Positions 13,190 to 24,119 of a stretch of 64,000 nt of DNA are shown here, piece after piece. This DNA is from Patiria miniata. Lineage: Eukaryota; Echinodermata; Asteroidea; Valvatida; Asterinidae. The stretch's first letter is position 1. Every line of letters starts with the position of its first letter. The translations under genes and the position numbers were made by a program. The stretch spans positions 35,908,129 through 35,972,128 of the forward strand of contig NW_024037059.1 in assembly GCF_015706575.1 (NCBI RefSeq). Direction: 5' to 3'. The notes under the pieces are model-generated. The model was not told the DNA's origin, searched no databases, and saw only the letters and a program-made list of their open reading frames with translations.

Positions 13190-13425
13190 TTCACCACGTG
13201 ATGGGACCCGAGCTACCAACTGTCCCGAGCCCACACGCTACGACCCTCACGGTACTCTGCGGAGAACCGGTGGGGGAGACATCACCATAACAGTTGCGCT
13301 TCGCATGTGACCTACGTTTGCAACCAGTGCAACCCTCCATGTGTCAAGCAAATAAAGCCTGATCATGAAGGTCTCAAACAGTCTGATTCAGCAGTTGTGA
13401 CCAGCTCCGAAAAGAAAAATTAGTT
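13190..13425 (+). pseudogene. possible piggyBac-type transposase C-terminal remnant
   Basis: One frame ends HVTYVCNQCNPPCVK before a stop at 13424. This resembles the Cys-rich CxxC tail (YxCxxCxxxLCxxPCF) of piggyBac-like transposases. A neighbouring frame gives HHVMGPELPTVPSPH, which could be the preceding HFP--PTP segment after a frameshift. The similarity is short, from memory, and needs a frameshift. Confidence 0.25.
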
Positions 13426-13544
13426 TGTAGTCAGACCTACTTATCGGTAATATCTTTTTTAAAACATCTTGAACACTAGAAATCTAGCAGTCAAAATGTT
13501 GTTTGCCCACAAAAATGTACTTGTGGCGTTGACTACTGAGCAAT

Positions 13545-13862
13545 TTAAAAGGACTATACAACATTTGCTTTTCCTGTAATTTTCAGAAATGGATGGATCT
13601 GGGGGGTCGGTATTTTATAGCAAATATTGTTACACTGACTTATTTGAAGTTTTGGGTTCATAGATGCTGGAAAAACAATCATGTTCTTGGAGTCTGGTTC
13701 CCTGACCCCACTTAAGATGAAACAGAGCTATTTGTAGATGAAGGTTAGGAAACCAGTCTAGCTGGCTTGTAACCGTTCATACATGTAGGTGTGTAATCGA
13801 TTGCAAACAAATGGGAGCAGTATTTGGGGGAAAAAAACCCAGTTTTTGCAACGCTGGTCGGC
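13545..13862. mobile_element. TTAA MITE family 1, partial copy
   Basis: It starts at TTAAAAGGACTATACAACAT, has the same orientation as 10621, and ends at the central ACGCTGGTCGGCC palindrome, so one half is lost. Confidence 0.75.
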
Positions 13863-16639
13863 CAAATTTTTACCCCTCCAATAAAAATGACCGTGCTACG
13901 CCACTGCGTAACCGGTATACAGCAAAAAATGTACACCCAAAATATATCGAGTAATCTATTGAAACAAAACCAAAACGTCTTATCATATGGGATCCTGTGA
14001 CATTTATACCTCATTGCAATAATAAAGCTGAATTCAAAGTTTTTATTAAACTACCTCCAGGCTTACTGATATTTTAACTGCATAGTTTTACTATAAAAGT
14101 TTAACCTAACATTGGAAAGACTCTCTCTTTTTAGAAAAATTAATAGTACCACTCGTCTAGATTGACTTTACTTTTTCAATTAACTTCTGTTTAAACATGT
14201 AGGCAATGAAAGATTTGCTTGCAGATCTTTTAACGTGTAACATATCTCGGTATTGTTGACAAAAAAAGAAAAGTGCATTTGGCAAAGTATGATGATTCGT
14301 AAGTTTAAGTCAGAAAAAAAATCCGGATTGACTTTACTGTCACGGTTGTTGACATGCATGCCAGTCCAATTGTGCTTGTAGGTTATCACATTCGACACAT
14401 GTATGTTGTCACTGAGAACTGGGAAGAATGTTATTCATTACAGAGAGTTTCTCATGTTATGTACACTTGATATCATGCCCAACAGGATTTTCCTTTTTTT
14501 TTTTTTTTTACAAAAACTTGATCGCACTTAATTTGCTATCGATATCTAACAACATCCCACACATAGTTCAGATTGAAAAAAGGGAGAAAGCTACTCCATC
14601 CAGAGTTGTAAAAAAAAATGGGTTGTGAAATCCAAGTAAAGTATCCTGCTGTTGGAGTCCGGGACAGAGCTAGAGACGTAAGAGTTGCGGTCTAAAGTTT
14701 GTGGGCATCTATTGTGGAGATTCAGGGTGTACTGTTACAAGCCCAAGATATGTTAGGGGATAGAAAAGAGGAAAGCCCCTTCTCCGTTTTCAATGGGACC
14801 TGTTTTCGTTTTCACAACACTGACAAGTCAACACCAAAAGTGCTTTGAGGCTGGCCCATGACATAAGGGCAGTGAACTCTAAAGTCATCTTAAAGAGACA
14901 GTTGTATAGAGAGACTGGTTGCCTTTTTTTCGTTTTGTTGATAAACCTAGCCAGAAGCAGCACAGAGTGATATGGATTTGTACATGTGTTACTGCAATTC
15001 GGGAATGAAGGTTTGTTTTAATGTTAAATGTCACCGATCCCTAACAATTTAACTGATTTTCAGATATTTTTGCTGGACACAGAAAGCCAACCTAGTGTCT
15101 TCATTGTACCGTATCTTAATGACTGACTGACTGACTGACTGACCTGTGGTGTTGCGGAGGGGGGGGGGGGGGTGCAAAATGGCAGATTGCAACGGGATAG
15201 AGGCTTTAAAAGCAAAATCGGGACACTGGTAGAAGCAAATTCGGGAAGCTGAAAATGGATTGAACGGGTCAAAAATTCAAAATTATCAAACTGAAGAGAG
15301 GTTCAGCCTAACTGCTTTTGAAAATTTCCCACATTGGATAAATTTCAGGGCTTTTTTCCCTGACGCAAACCCCGACCTGAACGAAACCTTTCTTATTACT
15401 GCACTACTTGGGATACAATTCACACAGTTACAAGATTGTGATGTTGCCTATTTCAGCCACGGTTAAAAGCTAGAAAATCATTCTACGCTCTGAAAACTTA
15501 GAAGAAGCACGGGTCACGAAACTGTCACAGATTTAGATTCCGGATTTGAAACTAAATATGTCAGAAGTACGCAACTTAACCACTCCCTTCAAACCGGGAA
15601 ATGGTTCGCTATCAATTCCATGAAAGATAATACGGAATGGTTTTGATGTGCAATCAAGTCAGAAAACTTGTTTTCAGGAATCAGAAGGGATTTATTTGTC
15701 TATTTATTGAGTTCACTAGAAGGTTTTCTGTCCAGGATTTCCCGATATCATTACCCTGGCTTGAAACGGAGAAGTCACAAAAAAGATTGAATTCCAAGCG
15801 TTACAAGACTCTCTGTACATGTTTTAATGGTGTTAAGAGAACGGAGACAATGAGCAAATTAGCTTATCCGAGGCAAAGTTGCATGACTGATTACTCATAT
15901 TAAAACAGGCTACATTTTACTCGAGAAATAAACAGGCACCTGCAGGACAGGCATTGTGCAACAATAATTGCAGAATTACTTGTTGATCAGGAACAAATTG
16001 GGAACGAAAATCTGATCAAGTAAAAAACAGAACATTGGCTGCGCACAAAAGTACAAAAATAATCTTGGCTGTGCCACAACGTGTCACTGATTAGTGAGGC
16101 TATACAGGCCAATGACTGGTTAGGTTTAGGCTTGGGTGATATTTTGGTAATACCGTAAAGTAATGACATTTTCTTTACCGAAGTTTAAATCTGGGAATAC
16201 TGAAAAACTTGGTATGGAATTTCAATACTGCAGCAGTCTCTCTGAAATGTGGTTATAGACGAGTGCAAAAGCCTTTATAAGACAAAAAGAAACAACTTGG
16301 CTAGCTCTGCACTATAAGTAATTGTTTAAAGTCCTTGCGGTCACTGTATCTGGATAAGACAAAAACTGTGGTGCTGGACTTACAACCAACTTTTGGTTAT
16401 CCACCGACGCCTGTGAAGTTCTGCTGGCACCACCTCTTTGAATTTTTTTATAGAACCATGTGTCTTATTTTATTTATAGGACATAATAGTCTGCCCAGAA
16501 AAGTACCCGGCAATACTGAAAACCGCAGAAGCTTTTGTGACGATATATCAGAGACTCTGAAAATCCAGTACTTCACAAGCTGTTTCAAGAATTTGATTAA
16601 CTGAACTAGATCTTTTGTTGACTTGAGAGCCAGAATTTG

Positions 16640-17412
16640 CAAACTGTAATCAAGGGATCATACTTTGACTTATCAGAGGCAACTTTTTATTCTACATTGT
16701 GCTGATTTTATTTTAAAATGTAGTCCTATAAATAAAAAACTCTTTTAAGAATTTCAGTCACTGAATCACATCGTATGAGGAATCTAAAGCCAACATTTAG
16801 CAAACACATAATCTTCGAGATCATGGTTTGACTTATTTCATTTCATTTCATTTTATTTGGTATTTAACATTTATTTCCTCTTCATGGTAAATCACAAAAG
16901 ATATAAAAGAATACAGATAGGAAAATCAAGTCAAGAAGAGGTGGCAAAACCTAAAAAGCAAAAGATTGTGTAAGGCATGCCATGCCTAAAAAAAAACACA
17001 TAATGAAGTACAAAACAAAAACAAGTAAACAGTCGCAACATTTTGTTTTCCTGATTTGAGTTTAAAATACATTTTTTTGAACTCTTTTAAGAGTGTAATC
17101 TAGGATCACGGTTTAAGTTAACTAGCAGCAACATCTTGCTTATTTGATTTTAAAATGTATTTACAAACTCTGTTAGCTTTAAGAATTTGAATCATATCTA
17201 GAGCCAGAATTGTTGCCAACTTGAGACTGGGAGGAAGATCATTTACACCAACAGTCTGCTGGTTTGATTTTAAAATGTATGCACAAACTATTCTAAGAAT
17301 TAGACTTAACGAATCGTATCTTAAAAAACTAATGAGAATTTCAAACCAGCATTTTTTTCCCACTTTAATCTTGAGGATCATAGTTTGTCTTATCAGCGGC
17401 AACATTCTGGAG
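16640..17412. repeat. degenerate tandem repeat, unit about 130-150 bp
   Basis: Recurring blocks GGATCATA-TTTGACTTATCAG, GGCAACATT, TTGATTTTAAAATGTA and CTTTAAGAATTTGA-TCA appear at 16657, 16817, 17103, 17236 and 17377 with variable spacing. They are much diverged and interrupted at 16840-17040. Confidence 0.6.
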
Positions 17413-18581
17413 TACCATGAGATTCTCAACCTTGGCATACCTTTGTCACAGATAAGACAGCCAGGTCCTGTGTGTGTGTGTCCCCACTGCGGCTGAGGTC
17501 AGGCCCAAACGACCCGGGGACAAAGACAAACATGGTGACAGAGGGAGAGACCGACAAAAAGAAACAACCCCAGGGGCAGGTGAGGGTTGAAGTGTGGAGA
17601 GCTGGAGACGTGCTGATTATCATCAATGCAGTGATATGCCCCAGGTGATCGGGCAACCTTGGTGAATTTTTCATCGAGGCCCATTTTTGTTAGATATACA
17701 GCTTTGATCTATAAATTTCTTGAATTTAACGGTAACCCCCTTTTGGGTATTAAGCCCTGTGTAAGGGTAACAGTGCCCCTCTTCATCAACATAGGTTTTT
17801 TTTAATAGATTTTGAAAATCAAAAAAATAGGTTTTATAGGATTCCAAGTGCCAAAATAAAGCCATTTGCATGTATGCTTTTAGGGTGCAAAACTTAGGAA
17901 TTTCTCTACCCTGTTGTGGAAATGCTTAACTTGCCATACAAATTTAGTACATGCATTATGTGAATCTGAAATTAAATTTTAATTAAAGCAAGTCCGACAA
18001 TCCTGGCATTTTGATCTATGTTTAATCACTTAAAAAAAAACCAAATTTAAATGCATGTTAATTTTTGTGTGAATTCTGGCAAAGAAAAACCCTTCTATAC
18101 AAAAAATATGCTCTGGATGTTGTAATTTTTTTACTGCTTTATGCACGTCCTAAGAAATCTTGCACTGTTAGTGTTACTTTGAGGAAGTTAACCAGATATC
18201 AGTTGTTGAATACTTACAATACATTCTGGAGAATAAAAAAAGCCAGCATGACTGATTTCTTGCCAAGAAAAAAAAAGTCAGGTGAGGAGGCTTGGTTATC
18301 AATCTAATTCCGCTTCCTCTCGGATTGCTGTATGACTTATGTGTGCAGCAGGAAGACTTGTTTCCAGCATTAGGGTTCATACATCCTAGCGGTCAAACGA
18401 CATCTAGCGGTCTACCGACTTTTTTTTTTCTTCTACCAGTCATTAACCCTCGATTACTGTTACTTCAGGAAACGCTAATACTCGCCAAGTGCAGAGATAA
18501 CTTCCAATAGAAAACAACCAGTCAATATGTTTTTCCTATACTCAGGGAAAAAAGGTCTCATTTGTCAGAAGAAAATTTGCT

Positions 18582-18773
18582 TAAAGGCAGGATCATTTGC
18601 ATTTATCCCAAAAGTCACCAAATAATTATCAAAAAAGCTTATTTTGGATTAGAGATTGTACTGGTACTAAACAATCAGTGAAATTATTCTGTCTGGCTTG
18701 CTGTTAGTTAAACGAAATCAAGAAATGTAGGTGATTTCCAACGATCAGTCAATTGACTGATTTTTTGGAAAAT
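18582..18773. repeat. dispersed repeat, copy 2 (other at 3297)
   Basis: Same family and orientation as 3297-3490, with the same ends (AAAGGCA-GAT-ATTTGCATTTATCCC at the start and TTTTTTGGA at the end). Confidence 0.8.
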
Positions 18774-18789
18774 GAGGAGAGCTATGGAA

Positions 18790-18939
18790 AATCAATTAAG
18801 TGAAAGGGTGTAAATTTTACTTTGGCTCTCTCACCTGGACATGCCGAATCTGGGTTAAGCATTGAATAGGCATCGAAGTCTGTGACATCACAGGTGAGAG
18901 TGGCCCAAGTAAAATGTACACCCTTTCACTTAATTGATT
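18790..18939. mobile_element. small foldback MITE
   Basis: 150 bp. Arms of about 47 bp: ATCAATTAAGTGAAAGGGTG at 18791 and its inverse ending 18938, closing on CACCTG/CAGGTG. A few mismatches, no ORF. Confidence 0.8.
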
Positions 18940-19227
18940 GTATTTCTGAATCTAGGGACCCAAATGGAACGTGGTAAAAAGGAGTGGATTAAGAAATAGT
19001 CAGGCTTTCATGTAATAAATAAATTCATTGAAGAAAAAACATTTAACAGTTTTAATTATTTGTTTTCTAAATGCTGCACTTTTTTGGGGTTACACTCTGA
19101 ATGCCTTTAAAGAGTGAACATAGTGTTGCATGTTACTGTTTCACAACAGTCTATCTGAAAATATGGAAAGAACTGAACAAGCACAATTTTACACTCATTT
19201 CAATTGAGGAAAATAAACTTAACAGCG

Positions 19228-19235
<8 letters not shown>

Positions 19236-19260
<25 letters not shown>

Positions 19261-19261
19261 G
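19236..19261 (+). repeat. poly-G run of 26
   Basis: An uninterrupted G26 following TTTTTTTC. Further runs occur at 20205-20223 (G19) and 7665-7678. The length may be unstable or mis-assembled. Confidence 0.9.
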
Positions 19262-19758
19262 TTTCAATATATAGTGTCCCTCCTTCAGAAACAGGCCTGG
19301 CCTCATATATTCATTGTTATGCCATCATAAACATATCTGAACACCTCAACCTAATTTCAATCCTTTATGCCGCCACAAAATAAATATTTCCAAAATCTCT
19401 CTAAACCTCAACCCAATTTTTAGCATAGTTTTTATAACCTGTGCTGGAAAATTTATTAGAATTTTGGAAACTCAACCTAGTTTTCCCCAAAGAAAAAAAA
19501 AAGTCAACGGTAAGCACATCCCTGGATTTTTGGTACATGAATCATGACATCGCAGCGCACATTACCACGATCAAACATGACATGAATGATCACCCTGCAT
19601 CGCAATTCATGTTCACGACTTAACACCTGTGAACTCAGGCGAGCGGGGCAAGGGTCCAAAGGGTTAATGTAACATGCCCTGCTTTGGAGGGAGAACACTA
19701 AAATAAACGTAGGGTTCCCGGGGTGAAAATACGGTGTGTTTTGGTGGAGAGGGGCCTA

Positions 19759-20425
19759 CTACAGGGTGAGTCAAAAAAAGCGGAACCCAAACCCCCAAAA
19801 TTATATTTCATATTTTTTAAAATATGGAGCACCAAACATAATAATGACTGAAAAGCCAATTTCATAAGCTACTTTTAGATGAAAAAAATACTGAAATTGC
19901 TCAATCCGTTCAAACAATATCACTATTTAAACACAATTACCCTAAAACCTCTTTCGTCCAAAAATGCGATTTCAAGAATCGTCGTGAGTAATTGTCTTCA
20001 AACATCACCAGCGTTAAAAATATTCAACATTATTCCTTTTGAAGGCCCGTCTTTTAAAAAAAGTGGATTTTATAAATCATATTGTTTGCCTAACCAGGGT
20101 TGCTAATAAAGATATTGTGTACTACAGTTGTTGACAGTTGTTGAAACAAGTATTCTGTGTCATTTTCTTTGTTGTTCCAAACAGTCAGAATACACAACAA
20201 AACTGGGGGGGGGGGGGGGGGGGTTGACGAACAGGTATTAGGGTTATTGCGTTTAAATGGTGATATTCTTTGAAAGGATTGAGCAATTTCAGTATTTTTT
20301 TTTTATCTAATAGTAGCTCATGAAATTGGCTTTCCAGTCATTATTATGTTTGGTGCTACATATTTTTTTTAATATGAAACATATCTTTTGGGGTTTGGGT
20401 TCCGCTTTTTTGGACTCACCCTGTA
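19759..20425. mobile_element. TA-flanked foldback MITE (TACAGGGTGAGTC ends)
   Basis: 667 bp. Arms of about 145 bp (AAGCGGAACCCAAACCCC and ACTGAAATTGCTCAATCC on the left, inverse on the right) end in TACAGGGTGAGTC and GACTCACCCTGTA. TA at both borders suggests a Tc1/mariner-type MITE. A G19 run lies in the loop. Confidence 0.85.
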
Positions 20426-20589
20426 GAATGGCAAAATGGGCAACAGAATGGTAAATACTTCATTGGAATGATGATTATTTCCTACAAATGTAAACTGTTC
20501 TGTTTTACTTCAGTTTATGGATTTTGAGTAGCACCCCCTAGAACAAGGATACCGAACAATGGAGAACTTCCAACGTAGGGTTGGATAGC

Positions 20590-20660
20590 AATCCGGAACA
20601 GCAATCCGGAGGTTACTGGTTCAAACCCCGCTCTGGTCAATTTCTTTGTTCAACTTCAAA
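20590..20660 (+). mobile_element. tRNA-derived SINE fragment (second family)
   Basis: AGCAATCCGGAGGTTACTGG followed by TTCAAACCCCGCTCTGGTCA has a B box (GGTTCAAACCC) and a tail TTTCTTTGTTCAAC. It is not a tRNA gene: no acceptor stem or anticodon arm can be drawn. Confidence 0.6.
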
Positions 20661-21907
20661 AAAATTACTTCAGTTTAGTTAGAAATGGTGTGGTAAAGAA
20701 GATGATCAGCTTATATGACCACAGGGTATCTTATTGTCGCTTTGGTTGACTGTCATCGCTAATTTAAACTTACATGATACATGTAGATGTAAAGGCCAGT
20801 TGTGGATTTTTTTTTCTATTTTTTTTTTCTCCCATATTTTGTGTATTGGGACTTTTGACAATTTGGACAATTCAAAATATAAAAACAAGATTGATTCAAC
20901 TTTAATACATTTCTTAGTATGACTGCCTTGCATATTTAATATCTCAAAATTAGTCATGTTGTTGAAGAAAGATTTCGTGTCTCACAAAGGCTAGTTATAC
21001 ATTTCATGGTGTAAGTTATAAAAAAAAATATTCGGGAACTGGGAAACTTTTCAAAATTATTGGAAACCTTTTTTTAGAAGTGTATGGTTATGAAGACCAA
21101 TACCTTGTATCTATAGATAAAAAAGTAAACCATGATAGTACAACTCGCAGTGTCCGCCCACAGCAAACACATTCTATTTTCCACCTGGCCCTCCCCCCCC
21201 CCCCTATTTCAGAGCAGGTCTATAGGCCAATCCTTGGGTCCTGATTAGTACATGTGTACTTGGCTTTTCCAAAGACAGCCTCATGAGTAATGGGGACAGG
21301 TGGGGTATATGACAGGGAGTGGGATGGGGGGGGGGGGGAGGTTGGATATGGGTGAATGATAGGGTATCAATAGGGGCTGGGCAGGCTGCGAATGACAAGT
21401 CATTGTTTGTGAATGTTCACTGGGCTTGGAAAATGAAACGCAGAAGTGCGGGAAATTGATGCGAATCACTGCGTTATGTTAATCAAGTACAAAACGGTGA
21501 TAAATTATCGGTGTAAACTTTGGAATGAGGGGGTGAAGGAATGCGTGCAACTCAAATGACGTACACAGGTTTCAGAAGCTGAAGGAGAACAAAATAGGAG
21601 GAACATTTTAAAGGAAATGCGGTCTCGTTATAGAAAAAATGGAAAAATGTAGCTGAAAATGTAAGTCCTAGAAAAGATCAATGTTTTATGTTATGGGTGA
21701 TTACATACATAGTTTGGTAAGCCAGAGAGTTATGACAATGGGCCCTAAACATGAAGACTGCTTCCCACCAACTTAATTTAGAAATCAACAATATAATGGA
21801 TGGAACCAGTGTATATAAACCTGTTTTTTCGTCTTCTTCTTCTTCTTTTTTTTTGGGGGGGGGGGGGGGAATAACACTATGTTTAGAATTACTGTAGACA
21901 AACTTAC

Positions 21908-21991
21908 CTTTCCGAAACGGGTAGCATACGACCCTGTGAGCAGCGAATGGAACACGATTATCGTTTCATCCAAGTCCCAAACGAACACTCG
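21908..21991 (-). CDS. eya: eya exon with HAD phosphatase nucleophile motif
   Basis: An 84-nt, 28-codon exon, phase 0 at both ends, with acceptor TTACTTCTTTTTCCTTAG and donor GAAAG/GTAAGT. It encodes [20 protein letters not shown] and then SYATRFGK, the start of the Eya domain. DLDET is the DxDx(T/V) signature of haloacid dehalogenase phosphatases. In Eya the first Asp (residue 6 of the exon) forms the phospho-aspartyl intermediate and the second (residue 8) is the general acid/base. Both are intact, so the tyrosine phosphatase is probably active. The following exons of the domain are not found in 1-21907. Confidence 0.98.
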
Positions 21992-22253
21992 CTAAGGAAA
22001 AAGAAGTAAAAGACAGAAACAAACGAACATCGTAAGTAGGAATTTGTTCAATTTTTTTTTCTGGTAGTGAAACCACGACTATTCGCAGATTGAGGGCGCT
22101 ATTTAATACAGTGTGTTGGAAATTCTGGGGGGATTGTATACACCATCCCCCTGCCCAAAAAGTGGAGGGGATATATCCCCCATCCCCCCCCCCCATTGTG
22201 GGCGGAGTTTGTGACCATATCTGGACTGGTCCATTCCTTTATTGATCACCTAC

Positions 22254-22405
22254 CTCTAGTCCATCTTCCGGAGGCGGGGAGGGGTTGTTTCTCCGCCCCC
22301 TCCCTGTCCCACGATTCCTTGTGCTGCTTGCTTTGCTACCCTGTCTTCCTCTTCCATTGGCCTCGTCCAACTTGATGGATGAGTCTGTGGTGAAAGAACT
22401 TTCAA
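22254..22405 (-). CDS. eya: eya exon with GRGRRNNPSPPP
   Basis: A 152-nt exon with acceptor TTGTTGTCCCCCCTGCAG and donor CTAGAG/GTAGGT. It encodes ESSFTTDSSIKLDEANGRGR and then a basic Ser/Arg stretch ending GRGRRNNPSPPPEDGLE, in phase 0. The RGRRNN-PSPPP string directly precedes the Eya domain in the family. The basic run GTGRGRRNN could serve in nuclear localisation (inference). The 12-kb intron upstream holds the DIRS retrotransposon. Confidence 0.97.
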
Positions 22406-22529
22406 CTGCAGGGGGGACAACAATCAAGAAACAAGAAATTGAACATCTTAAATACAGCAGAAGTATGTTTTTTCCATCTTAGACTTTGTTAGAGAAATTT
22501 GAAGCTGAAATATCTGGCCAGTACAGTTT

Positions 22530-22698
22530 GCTTATCAATCACCTACAGTCAAAGCATAGCTGTATCAAGTTGCATAAACAGTCACAGCCAGTCAATCCTG
22601 CTTTATGTAGGCTGAGAGCTCTTAACCGTTGAAAACAGTCACTTTATTGATTTTGACTGAAAGGACAACTTTGCACAGAATGTATGTTTGCATAGGAA
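22530..22698. repeat. dispersed repeat, copy 1 (other at 45994)
   Basis: GCTTATCAATCACCTACAGT, CAGTCAATCCTGCTTTATGT and CTGAAAGGACAACTTT blocks match 45994-46158 in the same orientation. It sits about 125 bp inside the intron upstream of the eya 22254-22405 exon. Confidence 0.8.
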
Positions 22699-23349
22699 GG
22701 CAACCAAAAACCCCCACCAAAATGTCTTTAAATTTATTGTTCGGGTAAATAAAAACTTTGACACTGCATCAAAGAGGCAAGTGAGAATAAGAATTATGAC
22801 CCCAAAAAAGTTACTTTCAAATAATATTCTCGCAAACTTTAACTTTGACAGTTGACTATAAACGGAAATACTCGAAATTTCTTACTTTTTTTCGAAACAA
22901 GAGTAGAATGTATTTAACAGTGCAAAGTGGAACGATGCCCTGGTCAGGCCAGGCCAAATTGGTAGGAAGCATGACAGGAAAAGTCACAGTTGTAACACCT
23001 GTATACTATGTACGCTGATGACAAGCTTCACGGATGTCCTAACCACAGGGTTTCACCTCATGTGAACCTTTCTATGCTTCAGAGATGACATTGGGAAAAA
23101 TGAACAATTTGCGAAATAATCGGCAGAGGGTGTGAGGGTCGCCAAGGGCCTCAGAACAATGTAGGGTCTGTGGTATGTGTTTGTATATGTCGAAAGGCAA
23201 GCCCTAAGATATCCAATTCTTTTGTTCTTTATGTACATGTATATAAACCTTTATAGGTATAGATACCTTAATCTAACTCCCATACTAGGAACCATACCCA
23301 TCCTGGAAAATCCCCCCCCACAGAAGTGTGGTTGGGGTCTACGAACGAA

Positions 23350-23492
23350 TACTTACCTGTAGAGCAACACTACTTATGCATATTCCCCCTACCGGCAGGT
23401 ATTTTCGCTAAGAGTTATATACAATAGCGCCCTCCGGCGCCCTACCCATAACACCCCGCGGCATGCGTGCCTCGTGAGCGTCCTCTTTTCTC
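23350..23492 (-). repeat. DIRS inverted terminal repeat, 3' end of element
   Basis: 143 bp identical to the opposite ITR in inverted orientation. On the coding strand it reads into CTACAGGTAAGTATT, a full match to the 5' splice-site consensus, in sense with eya. The outer 38 bases (23312-23349), ending in eight C/G pairs, are specific to this end and are copied in the ICR. Confidence 0.95.
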
Positions 23493-23557
23493 GAGCGCTA
23501 AGTCGGAATACAACCAAGTACCCAAGGCATCGAGAAGAGTGGGGTAGGAGGGAGGGA

Positions 23558-23659
23558 TGCTCTACAGGTAAGTATTCGTTCGTAGACCCCAACCACACTT
23601 CTGTGGGGGGGGAGTCTACTTCACTCTACTTACCTGTAGAGCAACACTACTTATGCATA
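23558..23659 (-). repeat. DIRS internal complementary region (circle-junction template)
   Basis: 102 bp in two parts. Positions 23558-23612 are the exact reverse complement of 23312-23366 (element 3' end). Positions 23613-23659 are the exact reverse complement of 29777-29823 (element 5' end). The two abut with no extra base (GGGGGGGG then AGTCTACT). In the accepted DIRS model this region templates completion and circularisation of the cDNA before recombinase-driven insertion. Together with 23350-23366 it also forms a local foldback of about 55 bp. Confidence 0.95.
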
Positions 23660-24119
23660 GACTAGCACCGTCAAGGAGGTGGGCCATGCGAGATGCTATT
23701 GCTTACTCACAGGGGCATGAAACATGGAATGTAACCCCAGATGGCTCCCACTGTTCCGTCCAAAGGCGGACAGGGGAAAAAACCAAGAACTGTACATGTA
23801 AAGGATATTAATTACCCTCACATGTTAATCGAGACGTCAGCCCTCGTTAGGGGGAACGTCTCATAATGTAAAGTATTATATAATAATAAATATAATATAT
23901 AATACAGCTGAATCCTGCAAAGAAGAGTACTGTTAGTACACGACACTTCTTAAAGCAAGTTCTAAAACACTTCAAACCAAGCCCATGCACAAGGTAAACT
24001 GTATAAAAAGAAGGTAACTTGTCCAAGACCAATGACCTTATTACAAGAGTGTTTAGCTATACATTTATATTCAATACAATGTAATGTATAATGTAAATAG
24101 CCAGGATGAGGAGACTCAC
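23660..24119 (-). other. DIRS 3' untranslated region
   Basis: 460 bp between the recombinase stop and the ICR. It holds an AT-rich run of ATA/TAT at 23870-23905 and no ORF of note. Confidence 0.7.

Larger units (their letters stand above)
1..21907 (-). other. eya downstream intron, incomplete (>21.9 kb)
   Basis: The donor at 21907 opens an intron whose acceptor was not found. Repeats are listed separately. I see no genes or clear repeats in 1-1540, 1670-3296, 3491-4561, 6291-7729, 9067-9790, 10170-10620, 11331-11919, 12086-13120, 13863-16639, 17413-18581, 18940-19758 and 20661-21907, apart from homopolymers. If another gene lies here it is not visible as long coding ORFs. Confidence 0.6.

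Noticed and set aside
17426..17684. Candidate Eya phosphatase exon in a GC-richer patch
   Set aside because: Minus-strand frames do not contain the conserved Eya-domain text, and splice phases do not fit.
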